64,000 nt of DNA from UBA5314 sp964635975 (GTDB lineage: Bacteria > Bacillota > Syntrophomonadia > Syntrophomonadales > Syntrophomonadaceae). The stretch covers positions 1-64,000 of the forward strand of contig CAZWPO010000014.1 of NCBI GenBank assembly GCA_964635975.1, given 5' to 3'. Below the pieces are notes generated by a model that did not search any database, was not told the origin of the DNA, and was given only the letters and a program-made list of their open reading frames with translations. Below are positions 23,935-33,113 of this stretch, one piece after another. The position numbers were made by a program, and so were the translations under genes. Every line of letters starts with the position of its first letter. Positions within the stretch are counted from its first letter, which is position 1.

Positions 23935-25290
23935 ATGAAACCTGTGTACATAATCGGACATAAGAATCCCGATCTGGATTCTGTTGCTGCAGCCATAGCC
24001 TACCAGTCATTTAAAGAGCAAAGCGAACCAGGTCATTACCAGGCGGCCATAGCCGGTGAAATAAGTGGAGAAGTAGTTTTTGCACTTGATGTTTTCGGTT
24101 TTGCTCAACCGCCTCTGGTAAAGAGTGTGGCCACGAAAGTGGAAGACCTATTGGATGACCAGGAGCTGCTGCATGTACACCCTGAAAGCAGCCTGGAAGA
24201 TTTAAGCAGGGTCATGCGAAGCCGGAAGGTAAAAACGGTTCCGGTGCTGGATGATGCTCAGAAACTTCTCGGATTATTGACCATAGGCGATGTAGCCCAG
24301 ATATTTATGGAAAACCTTGGCGATATGGTGAACGTGGTAGATAGCCCGGCCATCCTTGCCAGAATACTAAAACAGCCGGTTTCTGGCATCATGAAGAGCA
24401 GCGCCCTGATCCTTTTCGAAGCTGATGATGGTGTTGAAGAGGCCCGCCAGCAGATGCTGCGTACCCGCTACCGAAACTATCCGGTTATCGATGAGCACAA
24501 CACTTATTTGGGTATGATATCCAGGTACAACCTGCTGCAAATGAAAAGGAAAAAAGTCATCCTAGTTGACCATAATGAACGCCAGCAGGCAGTCGATGGA
24601 ATTGAAGAAGCAGAGATCATCGAGGTTATTGATCATCACCGGGTCGGTGATCTGCAGACTATATCCCCAATTTACTTTCATAATGAGCCGGTAGGATCGA
24701 CATCTACCCTGATAGCCGAAAAATTTATTATGAGAAATGTCCCCCTGGACAAGGCGCTGGCCGGACTGCTTCTTTCCGGTATATTATCCGATACCCTGAT
24801 ATTTCGTTCGCCTACCACCAGTGTCAAGGATATTAGAATAGCTGAATCACTGCAGGTCATATCAGGTCTGGATCCGGGTGAATGGGGAAAGAAAATCTTC
24901 GCCCAGGCCATGCCGTGTGAAGGCATGGACGATCAGGATCTGATCAGCTCGGATCTCAAAGAGTACAGCAGCGGGGATCGGATTTTTGCTATATCTCAGA
25001 TTGAGACTATCGATCTATCTAGCCTGGAGGGCAGAAAGTCTAGCTTAACGGACGCTATGCAGCAGATCTGCCAGGAGCGGGGCTATGTATTCATGGTTCT
25101 TATGTTGACTGATATTCTCGAAGAAGCCAGCGTTTTGCTGATTGCCGGAAGAGAACGGGCACTGGCTGAAGAAGCCTTTGGTGCTTCGGCCAGTCATGGC
25201 GGAACCCTTTTGAAAGGGATATTATCGAGAAAAAAACAGGTGCTGCCCGCAATTTATGAGATTATCAGGAAAAAAGAGATTTTGGGATGA
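23935..25290 (+). CDS. CBS-domain manganese-dependent inorganic pyrophosphatase (family II)
   Basis: 451 residues from ATG 23935 (GAGGAG upstream; an ATG at 23902 has no ribosome site). Split DHH domain: GHKNPDLDSVAAAIAY at the N-terminus, then two CBS domains inserted at about residues 65-210 (HPESSLEDLSRVM..; LILFEADDGVEEARQQM), then DHNE, IEVIDHHRVGD and a DHHA2 C-terminal domain. CBS-PPases hydrolyse PPi and are tuned by AMP/ATP binding to the CBS pair, useful where PPi from acyl-CoA synthesis matters. No DRTGG domain is seen between the CBS domains. Confidence 0.92.
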   Translation: MKPVYIIGHKNPDLDSVAAAIAYQSFKEQSEPGHYQAAIAGEISGEVVFALDVFGFAQPPLVKSVATKVEDLLDDQELLHVHPESSLEDLSRVMRSRKVKTVPVLDDAQKLLGLLTIGDVAQIFMENLGDMVNVVDSPAILARILKQPVSGIMKSSALILFEADDGVEEARQQMLRTRYRNYPVIDEHNTYLGMISRYNLLQMKRKKVILVDHNERQQAVDGIEEAEIIEVIDHHRVGDLQTISPIYFHNEPVGSTSTLIAEKFIMRNVPLDKALAGLLLSGILSDTLIFRSPTTSVKDIRIAESLQVISGLDPGEWGKKIFAQAMPCEGMDDQDLISSDLKEYSSGDRIFAISQIETIDLSSLEGRKSSLTDAMQQICQERGYVFMVLMLTDILEEASVLLIAGRERALAEEAFGASASHGGTLLKGILSRKKQVLPAIYEIIRKKEILG

Positions 25291-25323
25291 TTTATTACCT
25301 AATACAACAGCATATTTAGTTAC

Positions 25324-26847
25324 TTAGTAAGACCAGTATTTACGGTCCAGGCTTCGGTAATGTACAGCTTCGCCGAGATGCCTGGTTTCAATATTATCAG
25401 AGGCCTCAAGGTCAGCTATTGAACGGGATATTTTCAGAATGCGGTCATAAGCGCGAGCGCTTAAATGCAGCCGCTCGAAGGCGGATTTCAATAACTTATA
25501 GGAAGATTCATCAAGCCGGCAGTGCCTCTTTATATCACCAGCTTCCATCTGGGAATTGTGGCTGATTCTTGTTCCTTTAAAACGAGCCTTTTGAATATCT
25601 TGAGCAAGAATAATCCGGTCTCTCATTTCAGTGCTGCTCTCGCCACCGCTGCCCTTCTGTAATTGTTCCAGTTTCACCCTGCCTACCTCGGCATGAAGAT
25701 CCAGACGATCCAGTAGAGGACCGGACACGCGGCCCAGATATCTTTGTATCTGGGCGGGAGTACAGCTGCACTCCAGGTCAGAGCCGTAACGACCGCAGGG
25801 GCAGGGATTCATTGAAGCGATCAAAGAGAAACGCGCGGGATATGTATAGGTAGCCTGGGCCCTGGCTACGGTTACCACCTTGTCCTCCAGGGGTTGACGT
25901 AGCGCTTCAAGAACATCGCGGCTGAACTCGGGAAACTCGTCGAGGAATAACACCCCGTGATGTGACAGGCTGATCTCTCCGGGGCGGGGTATGCGTCCGC
26001 CGCCGATTATGCTGGCCATCGACGCACTTCTGTGCGGGGAGCGAAACGGACGTCTATCAATCAACGGATGCTCGGGATCGAGCAGTCCCGCCACAGAATA
26101 TATTCTTGTGGTATCCAGGATCTCGCTGCGAGTCATAGGCGGAAGAATGCCCGGCAGGCGTTTGGCCAGCATGGTTTTTCCTCCTCCGGGAGGACCGATC
26201 ATTAGGACATTATGCATTCCGGCAGCTGCAATAAGCAGCGCGCGTTTGGCACTTTCCTGACCTTTTACATCAACAAAATCCAGAGAATATTCAGGATCCG
26301 TCTCTTCATGGCAGCTGCCAGTGACCGGCATAGGGTCTTCTCCGCTCAGAGAACAGCAAAGCTGCGATAAACTGGAGAAGGGATGACAAAGCAGTTCATT
26401 AACCAGGCTGGCTTCCCGCCGGTTATCAGTTGGAATGACCAGGCGGCAGGGAGGACTTAAGCGGGCCAGTTCCATAGCCATGGCTAGAACACCAGGTATC
26501 ATACGCAGATCTCCATTAAGGGATAGTTCTCCGCAAAAAAAGAGATCATCCGGAATCTTGTTCAGCTGCTCAGAGGCGATTAATATGGCCAGTGCTATAG
26601 GCAGATCGAATTGGCTGCCTTCTTTCTTTAAATCTGCAGGCGCCAAATTTACAGTAATTCGGCGATTGGGGAATTCAAAACCAGAATTCTTGATAGCCGG
26701 TCTGACACGTTCACGGGCTTCTTTAGTGGCGGCACTGGCCAGACCTGAGAGTTCAAAAGCAGGTAATCCGTTTTGTATATCAACCTCTACTTTAACGGGC
26801 CTGGAATCGATTCCGGACAATGCCAGGGAGTTGACTGTTGCCAGCAC
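25324..26847 (-). CDS. YifB-family Mg-chelatase-like AAA+ ATPase (ComM)
   Basis: 507 residues. N-terminal Lon-like domain (FELSGLASAATKEARERV; FDLPIALAIL), Walker A GPPGGGKTMLAKRL (about 215-228), Walker B GVLFLDEFPEFSRDVLEALRQPLE, and a C-terminal Mg-chelatase domain. ComM acts as a helicase that helps branch migration during natural transformation in Gram-negatives; its role in Clostridia is less clear. It stands alone on the minus strand. Confidence 0.93.
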   Translation of the reverse strand: MLATVNSLALSGIDSRPVKVEVDIQNGLPAFELSGLASAATKEARERVRPAIKNSGFEFPNRRITVNLAPADLKKEGSQFDLPIALAILIASEQLNKIPDDLFFCGELSLNGDLRMIPGVLAMAMELARLSPPCRLVIPTDNRREASLVNELLCHPFSSLSQLCCSLSGEDPMPVTGSCHEETDPEYSLDFVDVKGQESAKRALLIAAAGMHNVLMIGPPGGGKTMLAKRLPGILPPMTRSEILDTTRIYSVAGLLDPEHPLIDRRPFRSPHRSASMASIIGGGRIPRPGEISLSHHGVLFLDEFPEFSRDVLEALRQPLEDKVVTVARAQATYTYPARFSLIASMNPCPCGRYGSDLECSCTPAQIQRYLGRVSGPLLDRLDLHAEVGRVKLEQLQKGSGGESSTEMRDRIILAQDIQKARFKGTRISHNSQMEAGDIKRHCRLDESSYKLLKSAFERLHLSARAYDRILKISRSIADLEASDNIETRHLGEAVHYRSLDRKYWSY

Positions 26848-27069
26848 GTATTAAGCCTCCCCCATAAAATATATAGTAAATTATACACAATAAAGTTTAA
26901 TAGTGGAAAAAAATGTTTTGCGTGGTATTATTGTCCCATATATCAGCTGTTCCTTTAAGATCAGCAGACCTGCAAGCTTGGATAGAATCAAGGAAGCATT
27001 TAGATACTTGCATATTCAGTATGGCTTTCAGGCATTATAAGTTTAAAAGATCAAGGGAGGCTTAAAATA

Positions 27070-27408
27070 ATGAAGCAGGTCATAGGAACAATCGTACGCT
27101 TTGTGGTATCAGCATTAGTGTTGATGGTGGTGGGTTATTTACTGCCTGGAATCAGCGTCAGCGGCTTCACCGGAGCACTGATAGCCGCACTGGTTATCGC
27201 TGCTATAGGTTGGGCGATCGAAGCCGTGCTGGGGGACAGAGTATCACCTAGGTCGCGTGGATTGGTGGGATTTATTACGGCTGTAGTTGTGATATATCTT
27301 GCCCAGTTTATTATTCCCAGCTATTTGTCTGTTTCCCTGCTGGGAAGCGTATTAGCTGCTTTAGTTATAGGGCTCATCGACGCTTTTGTACCAACCGAGC
27401 TGCGCTAG
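27070..27408 (+). CDS. Phage-holin-family (YvlD-like) membrane protein
   Basis: 112 residues with four hydrophobic segments and the family signature GYLLPGISVSGFTGALIAALVIAAIGWAI. Despite the family name it is a chromosomal membrane protein widespread in Firmicutes and no phage genes surround it. GGGAGG lies about 11 nt before the ATG. Confidence 0.88.
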   Translation: MKQVIGTIVRFVVSALVLMVVGYLLPGISVSGFTGALIAALVIAAIGWAIEAVLGDRVSPRSRGLVGFITAVVVIYLAQFIIPSYLSVSLLGSVLAALVIGLIDAFVPTELR

Positions 27409-27507
27409 TCTAATCAACATATTGATAGAAGGCTGAGAGCGGATCGCAAAGATCTGCTCTTTATCTGTCAGGCTTATTAAATATTATTGTAATATTCAGA
27501 AATCTGA

Positions 27508-27536
27508 TTGATATTTACCTGCAATAAAAGTAAAAT
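27508..27536 (+). promoter_or_regulatory. Promoter of the SAM riboswitch-metH unit
   Basis: TTGATA (27508-27513), a 17-bp spacer and TAAAAT (27531-27536), about 60 bp upstream of the riboswitch aptamer. Confidence 0.65.
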
Positions 27537-27596
27537 ATATTGAAGTGAAAATAGCTTAGACTATAAAAAAATAATATTTGAAGTTTAATGACTTAG

Positions 27597-27688
27597 ACTC
27601 TTATCCAGAGAGGTGGAGGGACTGGCCCGATGAAACCCGGCAACCGCCCATGTTGGTATGGTGCCAATTCCTGAAAGATGAGAGGGTA
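27597..27688 (+). ncRNA. SAM-I (S-box) riboswitch aptamer
   Basis: The highly conserved S-box sequence is present: CTTATCCAGAGAGGTGGAGG, GACTGGCCCGATGAAACCCG, GCAACC and GGTGCCAATTCC, closed by P1 (CTCTTATC with GATGAGAG). S-adenosylmethionine binding favours the terminator at 27697-27729 and shuts off metH and probably the homocysteine genes behind it. Confidence 0.97.
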
Positions 27689-27696
27689 AAGACCAG

Positions 27697-27729
27697 AAAA
27701 GCCCTCTATTTTTATGAGGGCTTTTTTTA
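27697..27729 (+). terminator. Riboswitch-controlled terminator
   Basis: AAAAGCCCTC and GAGGGCTTTTTTT arms, 31 nt before the metH ATG; the expression platform of the SAM-I riboswitch. Confidence 0.95.
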
Positions 27730-27759
27730 TAAATAATTCGTTACAAAGGGGAGATAAAC

Positions 27760-30273
27760 ATGCCAGCTGACTTGAACAATGTGGTAAAAGAAAAAATATT
27801 GATTTTAGATGGGGCTATGGGTACCATGCTTCAAGACAAGGGCATGAAGCCGGGGCAGTGCCCCGAGCTGTTCGGTATCGAAAATCCCGAGGTGCTTCAG
27901 GACATACATTACCAATATGTTCATGCTGGTGCAGATATCATCGAAAGCAACACCTTTGGCGGCAATCGCTTTAAATTATTGGAATACGGGCTGGCCGAAC
28001 GGGTCAATGAGATAAACGGAGAGTCGATCCGCATAGCCCGGCAGGCTGCCGGTAATCAGGCCTTGGTTGCAGCTTCTATTGGACCTACCGGCAAATTGCT
28101 CCATCCTATGGGAGCGCTGACTTTTGACGATATGTATGAAGCCTTCTCTGAACAAATGCGTGCTTGCGAAAAGGCTGGCGCTGACATTATATCCATCGAG
28201 ACGATGACAGACATAGGTGAGATGAGAGCAGCACTTATAGCCGCGCGGGAATCTACGCGGCTCCCGGTTATAGCCCACATGACTTTTGAAAACGGCGGAC
28301 GGACCATGACGGGTACCGATCCCCTGGGGGCCCTTCTAATATTAGAGGCTTTAGGACCCCTGGCTATTGGAGCTAATTGTTCAGGTGGAGGCAGGGAACT
28401 ACTGCCGGTCATTGAACAGATGGGTAGATATTCTAGTGTTTTCCTCTCGGTTGAGCCCAATGCAGGGATTCCCCAGTTGGTGGGAGGCCAGACTGTTTTT
28501 CCGGATACGCCGGAAGAGATGGCAGAAAACGCCCTGAGGCTGAGACAGGCCGGAGCTAATATAATCGGCGGCTGTTGTGGAAGCACTCCGCTTCATATTC
28601 AAGCCATAGCCAGAACGCTCAAAGGGCTGTCCCCCGTGAGCCGGGGTGTTGAAAACTTGCGGGGCCTGGCTTCACGTAACCGTTATACCATGATTGGTGA
28701 GGGACATCCCCTGGCTTTTATTGGGGAGAGAATAAATCCGACGGCGAGGAAAGCCCTGGCCCAGGACATCAAAGCTGGGAAAATGTTGATGGTGGTTGAC
28801 GAGGCAAAAAAACAGGTGGCTGCGGGAGCGCCCGTACTGGATGTGAATATGGGTGTGCCGGGTATAGATGAGCCTGAGGCTATGGGTAGGGCTGTGCTCA
28901 ATATTCAAGCCGCGGTTGATGTTCCTATTTCACTGGATTCCACGAATCCACATGCACTGGAAGCAGGACTAAAGAATTTTGTGGGGCGAGCTCTAATCAA
29001 TTCCACGACCGGAGAAGAGAAAAATCTGTCCACTATTATGCCTCTGGCAAAAAAATACGGTGCCGCGGTGTTGGGTCTGTGTCTGGATGAAAAAGGCATC
29101 CCTAGTACCGCTCAAGAGCGGGTGGCAGTCGCCGAAAAAATCATAAAAAGAGCGAGAGAGTACGGACTGCGGCAGGAAGATATCTACATCGATTGCCTGG
29201 TTCAGACTGCCAGTGCTCAACAGGGCCAGGTCATGGAGACTCTGGAAGCGCTGCGTGCCATTAAAGAAAAATTTGGAGTGGGAACGGTTTTGGGTGTAAG
29301 CAATGTCTCCCATGGCCTGCCGGCCCGCAATATATTGACGTCAAATTACCTGGCTATGGCCTGGGCGGCAGGATTGGATCTCCCCATTTTGAATCCTTTT
29401 GACCGGCGCATGATGGATGCCTGCAGATCAGCTGCAGTGCTTTTAAACCGCGACCCGTCCTGCCGGCATTATATCGAGGCTTACCGGGACGAACCATCTG
29501 ACGGGCAGGCCGCATCTCCAATAAGAAGTTCTATTTGCCAGAACTGCAATATACCGGAGCTAATTAAAGGCAAAGAAGCCGGCTCACCTGCCGGAAAACA
29601 GCCTTCAGCAGTTGAGCCATCCACGCAGGCGCCGATTGATGAAATGCTGGTCAGATTGCAGCAGGCAGTTTTAGAAGGAGACAAGGCTGGAATCGAGCAC
29701 CTGGTTAATCAGGCTCTTGAAAAAAAGACCTGGACGCCAATCGAGCTGGTCAATAAAGGCCTTATCCCGGGTATAGAAAAAGCCGGAGAGCTTTACGAGC
29801 AAAAAAGATACTTTTTACCCCAATTGATGATGGCTGCTGAGGCGATGAAAACTGCGTTTGCGCTTATTAAACCTCTGCTTAAAGGAGAAGGAGGAGCCTA
29901 TCAGGGGGTGGTACTGCTGGCAACAGTAGAAGGTGATATCCATGATATTGGCAAAAACATAGTGGCAGTTATGCTGGAGAACTACGGTTTCAAAATAATC
30001 GATATGGGCAAAGACGTTAAAGCTGCTGATATTGTTGAAACCGCCTATCAAGAGAAAGCTGATATCATTGGTTTGAGCGCGCTGATGACTACTACTATGC
30101 CTAGAATGAAAGAAGTGATCGAGTTGATACGCGAGCGGCGAATGCCGTGCCGGGTCATGGTTGGAGGGGCGGTTTTAAACCAGGAATATGCGGATTCCAT
30201 AGGAGCAGACGCCTATTCACCGGATGCCCGCCAGGCGGTTTTAGCGGCTAAAAAAATAATGAAAAAGCGGTAA
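27760..30273 (+). CDS. metH: Cobalamin-dependent methionine synthase lacking the reactivation domain
   Basis: 837 residues. Homocysteine-binding TIM barrel (about 10-295) with the zinc Cys in GANCSGG and GGCCGSTP; methyltetrahydrofolate-binding barrel (about 310-570; GERINPTARKAL); a non-conserved linker with SSICQNCNIPEL; B12 cap (about 640-720); B12-binding domain with VEGDIHDIGKN near 725 supplying the lower-ligand His. E. coli MetH has a further ~330-residue SAM-dependent reactivation domain that is absent here, so oxidised cobalamin must be rescued by another protein; the RACo-like protein at 15.8 kb is a candidate (inference). It is controlled by the SAM-I riboswitch. Confidence 0.95.
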   Translation: MPADLNNVVKEKILILDGAMGTMLQDKGMKPGQCPELFGIENPEVLQDIHYQYVHAGADIIESNTFGGNRFKLLEYGLAERVNEINGESIRIARQAAGNQALVAASIGPTGKLLHPMGALTFDDMYEAFSEQMRACEKAGADIISIETMTDIGEMRAALIAARESTRLPVIAHMTFENGGRTMTGTDPLGALLILEALGPLAIGANCSGGGRELLPVIEQMGRYSSVFLSVEPNAGIPQLVGGQTVFPDTPEEMAENALRLRQAGANIIGGCCGSTPLHIQAIARTLKGLSPVSRGVENLRGLASRNRYTMIGEGHPLAFIGERINPTARKALAQDIKAGKMLMVVDEAKKQVAAGAPVLDVNMGVPGIDEPEAMGRAVLNIQAAVDVPISLDSTNPHALEAGLKNFVGRALINSTTGEEKNLSTIMPLAKKYGAAVLGLCLDEKGIPSTAQERVAVAEKIIKRAREYGLRQEDIYIDCLVQTASAQQGQVMETLEALRAIKEKFGVGTVLGVSNVSHGLPARNILTSNYLAMAWAAGLDLPILNPFDRRMMDACRSAAVLLNRDPSCRHYIEAYRDEPSDGQAASPIRSSICQNCNIPELIKGKEAGSPAGKQPSAVEPSTQAPIDEMLVRLQQAVLEGDKAGIEHLVNQALEKKTWTPIELVNKGLIPGIEKAGELYEQKRYFLPQLMMAAEAMKTAFALIKPLLKGEGGAYQGVVLLATVEGDIHDIGKNIVAVMLENYGFKIIDMGKDVKAADIVETAYQEKADIIGLSALMTTTMPRMKEVIELIRERRMPCRVMVGGAVLNQEYADSIGADAYSPDARQAVLAAKKIMKKR

Positions 30274-30382
30274 TAATATCTTCTTTACAGATAGGGTGAA
30301 AAACCCGAAGTATATATAGTGAGGCAATATAAACTGATGCTGGCTTGAGATAAATGAACAATAATACAGGGAGGGGAGCACG

Positions 30383-31603
30383 ATGGCTGTCAAAAAAACT
30401 TACGAGGAAATCAATGAAAAAATCAGGCGGGGAAAGGCAGTAGTCGTAACCGCAGAAGAGGTTATCGGAATTGTTGAGGAAAAGGGCTTGAAAAAAGCAG
30501 CCCAGGAAATAGACGTAGTTACAACAGGCACATTCGGCCCTATGTGCTCTTCAGGTGCATTCTTGAATTTTGGGCATGCTAATCCCCGCATCAGGATGTC
30601 TAAAGTATGGCTAAACGGTGTGGAAGCTTATGCGGGTATAGCGGCAGTGGATGCTTACATCGGGGCTACTCAACTGCCGGATAATGATCCGGAGAACAAA
30701 GTATATCCTGGCAGGTTTATCTACGGCGGGGCTCATGTTATACACGATCTGGTAGCGGGCAAAGAGATCAAGCTGGAAGCTCTATCCTATGGAACGGATT
30801 GCTACCCCAATAGGAGAGTGGAAACTTATGTGAGATTGGAGGACCTGAACGAAGCCTTCCTATTCAATCCGCGCAATGCCTATCAAAACTATAATTGCGC
30901 GGTCAATCTGGGGGATAGGACCCTGCATACTTATCTGGGGGTGCTAAAGCCTCGCATGGGCAATGCCAGTTATTCAACATCTGGCCAGCTGAGCCCATTG
31001 TTGAATGATCCTTATTATAAGACCATCGGTATAGGTACCAGGATCTTCCTGGGAGGCGGAGTAGGGTATGTAGCCTGGAACGGCACCCAGCACCACCCCA
31101 ATGTGCCTCGGGGCGAGAATGGGGTTCCGCTGGGAGGGGCCGGAACACTGGCAGTAATCGGGGACCTGAAACAGATGTCTCCCAATTGGCTGATAGGTCT
31201 CAGCTATATTGGCTACGGAGCTACTCTGGCGGTCGGCATAGGCATCCCGATTCCCATCCTGGATGAGGAGATTTTGCAGTACACTGCTGTAAAAGATGAA
31301 GATATATGGTGCCCGGTTGTGGACTACAATGAAGGTTATCCATATAACCGTCCCGCAGATCTGGGCATGGTAAACTACAAAGACCTGAGGTCAGGTAAAG
31401 TAATAATCAACGGCAAAGAGATCGTTACTACTCCCCAGTCGAGTTATGCAAGGGCCCGGCAAATTGCGGCGACGCTCAAGGAATGGATAAGCTCCGGCCG
31501 TTTTGAGCTGACCCTACCAGTGGCGGCTTTGCCTTCCGCTGATGCTAATATCGAGTTCAAATCTCTTCCTATGCGTAGCTGTGAAGAGCAAAGGAGGCAA
31601 TAA
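30383..31603 (+). CDS. Homocysteine biosynthesis protein (DUF39/COG1900)
   Basis: 406 residues covering the whole DUF39 family, with VVTTGTFGPMCSSGAFLNFGH (the conserved Cys) and GVGYVAWNGTQHHPN. In methanogens and sulfate reducers DUF39 proteins act with a NIL/ferredoxin protein to make homocysteine from aspartate semialdehyde and a sulfide source, bypassing O-acylhomoserine. It lies 109 nt after metH, with the other two pathway genes directly behind it. GGGAGGGG precedes the ATG. No promoter or terminator is evident before it, so riboswitch control is likely. Confidence 0.95.
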   Translation: MAVKKTYEEINEKIRRGKAVVVTAEEVIGIVEEKGLKKAAQEIDVVTTGTFGPMCSSGAFLNFGHANPRIRMSKVWLNGVEAYAGIAAVDAYIGATQLPDNDPENKVYPGRFIYGGAHVIHDLVAGKEIKLEALSYGTDCYPNRRVETYVRLEDLNEAFLFNPRNAYQNYNCAVNLGDRTLHTYLGVLKPRMGNASYSTSGQLSPLLNDPYYKTIGIGTRIFLGGGVGYVAWNGTQHHPNVPRGENGVPLGGAGTLAVIGDLKQMSPNWLIGLSYIGYGATLAVGIGIPIPILDEEILQYTAVKDEDIWCPVVDYNEGYPYNRPADLGMVNYKDLRSGKVIINGKEIVTTPQSSYARARQIAATLKEWISSGRFELTLPVAALPSADANIEFKSLPMRSCEEQRRQ

Positions 31604-31604
31604 C

Positions 31605-32027
31605 ATGAAAAGCAGGATCGTTTGTTACTTTTCGGCGTCTCAGGCTGACCAGCCCATAATATACCGTCTGGTCAAGGATTTCGATCTGATCATAAATATT
31701 TTGAAAGCTGACATCAATCCCCAAAAAGAGGGCTACCTGGTCATAGAGCTGGAGGGACCGAAGAAACAGTATAATGATGGGGTAAAATACCTGAAGAATC
31801 TGGGCGTTGGGGTCGAACCTCTCAGCGCAACCGTTCAATGGAACGAGGAACTCTGCATCCAGTGCGGAGCTTGTCCGTCTTTCTGCCCCACCGATGCCTT
31901 GAGTATTGATCGCGAAACGATGCTGGTCTCTTTCAATAACGGGGAATGCGTGGTCTGCGGCATGTGCCTGGAGTGCTGCCCAACCAATGCTATAAAAATG
32001 CAGTTTCATATCAAAGAGAACGTTTAG
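31605..32027 (+). CDS. NIL domain + two [4Fe-4S] ferredoxin, homocysteine biosynthesis partner
   Basis: 140 residues from ATG 31605 (AAAGGAGG upstream; the preceding gene ends 2 nt before). NIL domain at about 1-75 (VIELEGPKKQYNDGVKYL), then two ferredoxin motifs CIQCGACPSFCP (about 85-96) and CVVCGMCLECCP (about 115-126). It is thought to feed electrons to the DUF39 enzyme for reductive sulfur insertion. This NIL-ferredoxin pairing with DUF39 is the signature of the aspartate-semialdehyde/sulfide route. Confidence 0.94.
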   Translation: MKSRIVCYFSASQADQPIIYRLVKDFDLIINILKADINPQKEGYLVIELEGPKKQYNDGVKYLKNLGVGVEPLSATVQWNEELCIQCGACPSFCPTDALSIDRETMLVSFNNGECVVCGMCLECCPTNAIKMQFHIKENV

Positions 32028-32037
32028 GTAAAGACGG

Positions 32038-32799
32038 ATGACCGAAGACAGTAATCAAGGCTTCGTCAATCGGGCTTATCGTTCCCTGCATAGAGGGGAC
32101 GACCTTGAATATTTTAACATCAGCCTGAGAGAAAGCGATCTTAATATCGCTGTTGACCGGGCCAGTTATTCCGAAGACTTAAAAGAATTATGCAGAAGAG
32201 AGCTGGCCCGGCTGCGGGGCGAACTCGAGGACTATATCTACTGCCATCCTGAGTTCAGGACTTCCCTGGTCCCGGTTCGACTGCTTCCCGCCGCACCTGA
32301 AATAGTAAGGATTATGGGGAATGCTGCCAGAATCAGCGGCGTTGGCCCGATGGCAGCGGTTGCAGGCGCTGTCGCCCAGGGGGTAGGGGAGAAGCTGAAA
32401 AAAGAGGTGCAGGAAGCCATCGTTGAAAACGGTGGCGATATTTTTATGGATATCTGCAAAACCAGGACTATAGCAGTGTTTGCTGGCAAATCCAGATTCA
32501 GCTATCGTATCGGTATAAAAGTAAAGCCGGAAGAGAGCCCTCTGGGAGTATGCACCTCCTCAGGAACGGTTGGACCCAGCATTAGTTTTGGAACCGCTGA
32601 CGCAGTGATGATCAAAGGAGATTCAGCTGCGCTTGCGGATGCTGCCGCATCTCGGGCCGCCAACATGGTTAAGAGCGAGTCCGACCTGGTCAAGGCTATC
32701 GAGTCAGTAAAGGATATCAATGGCATTCGAGGGGTTTTAGCAATTAAAGGCGAGAAAATGGCAGCATGGGGACAGATGGAGATTGTATCACTTGAATAG
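32038..32799 (+). CDS. UPF0280 (COG2122, ApbE-like) protein, third homocysteine gene
   Basis: 253 residues. FNISLRESDLNIAVD at the N-terminus, GPMAAVAGAVAQGVGEKL in the centre and GVCTSSGTVGPSISFGTADAV, the ApbE-like loop. Genetic work in anaerobes links COG2122 with DUF39 in homocysteine formation; the biochemical step is unknown. It follows the NIL gene by 10 nt and closes the block; a ~310-bp gap follows. Confidence 0.9.
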   Translation: MTEDSNQGFVNRAYRSLHRGDDLEYFNISLRESDLNIAVDRASYSEDLKELCRRELARLRGELEDYIYCHPEFRTSLVPVRLLPAAPEIVRIMGNAARISGVGPMAAVAGAVAQGVGEKLKKEVQEAIVENGGDIFMDICKTRTIAVFAGKSRFSYRIGIKVKPEESPLGVCTSSGTVGPSISFGTADAVMIKGDSAALADAAASRAANMVKSESDLVKAIESVKDINGIRGVLAIKGEKMAAWGQMEIVSLE

Positions 32800-33113
32800 G
32801 AGTTTGCACGACATTATTCTATTTATCCCTGCAACTATTGGCTCATTACTCCAAAAAAAAGCAGCTTCCAACAAATTCAAAGTCATGGGGCAGGATTTAT
32901 TGACCAAGTGTTGAATATAAAGTTCAAATCAACCATCTGGTTGAGACCGAAGCAGTGTTCTCAGAGTCCTGCCTTTTTGGTAAACAAGCTAACAGGACAG
33001 ATGTTTGCTGCTATGATTGCTGGTCAGTATTAAAGATATATAAGTGATACGACCGCATTACGATGGTCTATGCCGAGAGACCGGATGTTTGAGCAGGAGG
33101 AGGAGAAAAAACC
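32800..33113. other. Intergenic region before nadE
   Basis: 314 bp with no convincing ORF. Short complementary pieces occur (GACCGC..GGTC, GGTCT..AGAGACC) just before the nadE ribosome site AGGAGGAGG at about 33095-33103. No known RNA family was recognised. Confidence 0.4.

Noticed and set aside
27070..27408. Phage holin as sign of a prophage
   Set aside because: The YvlD-like family is chromosomal and there are no integrase, capsid or lysis genes around it.
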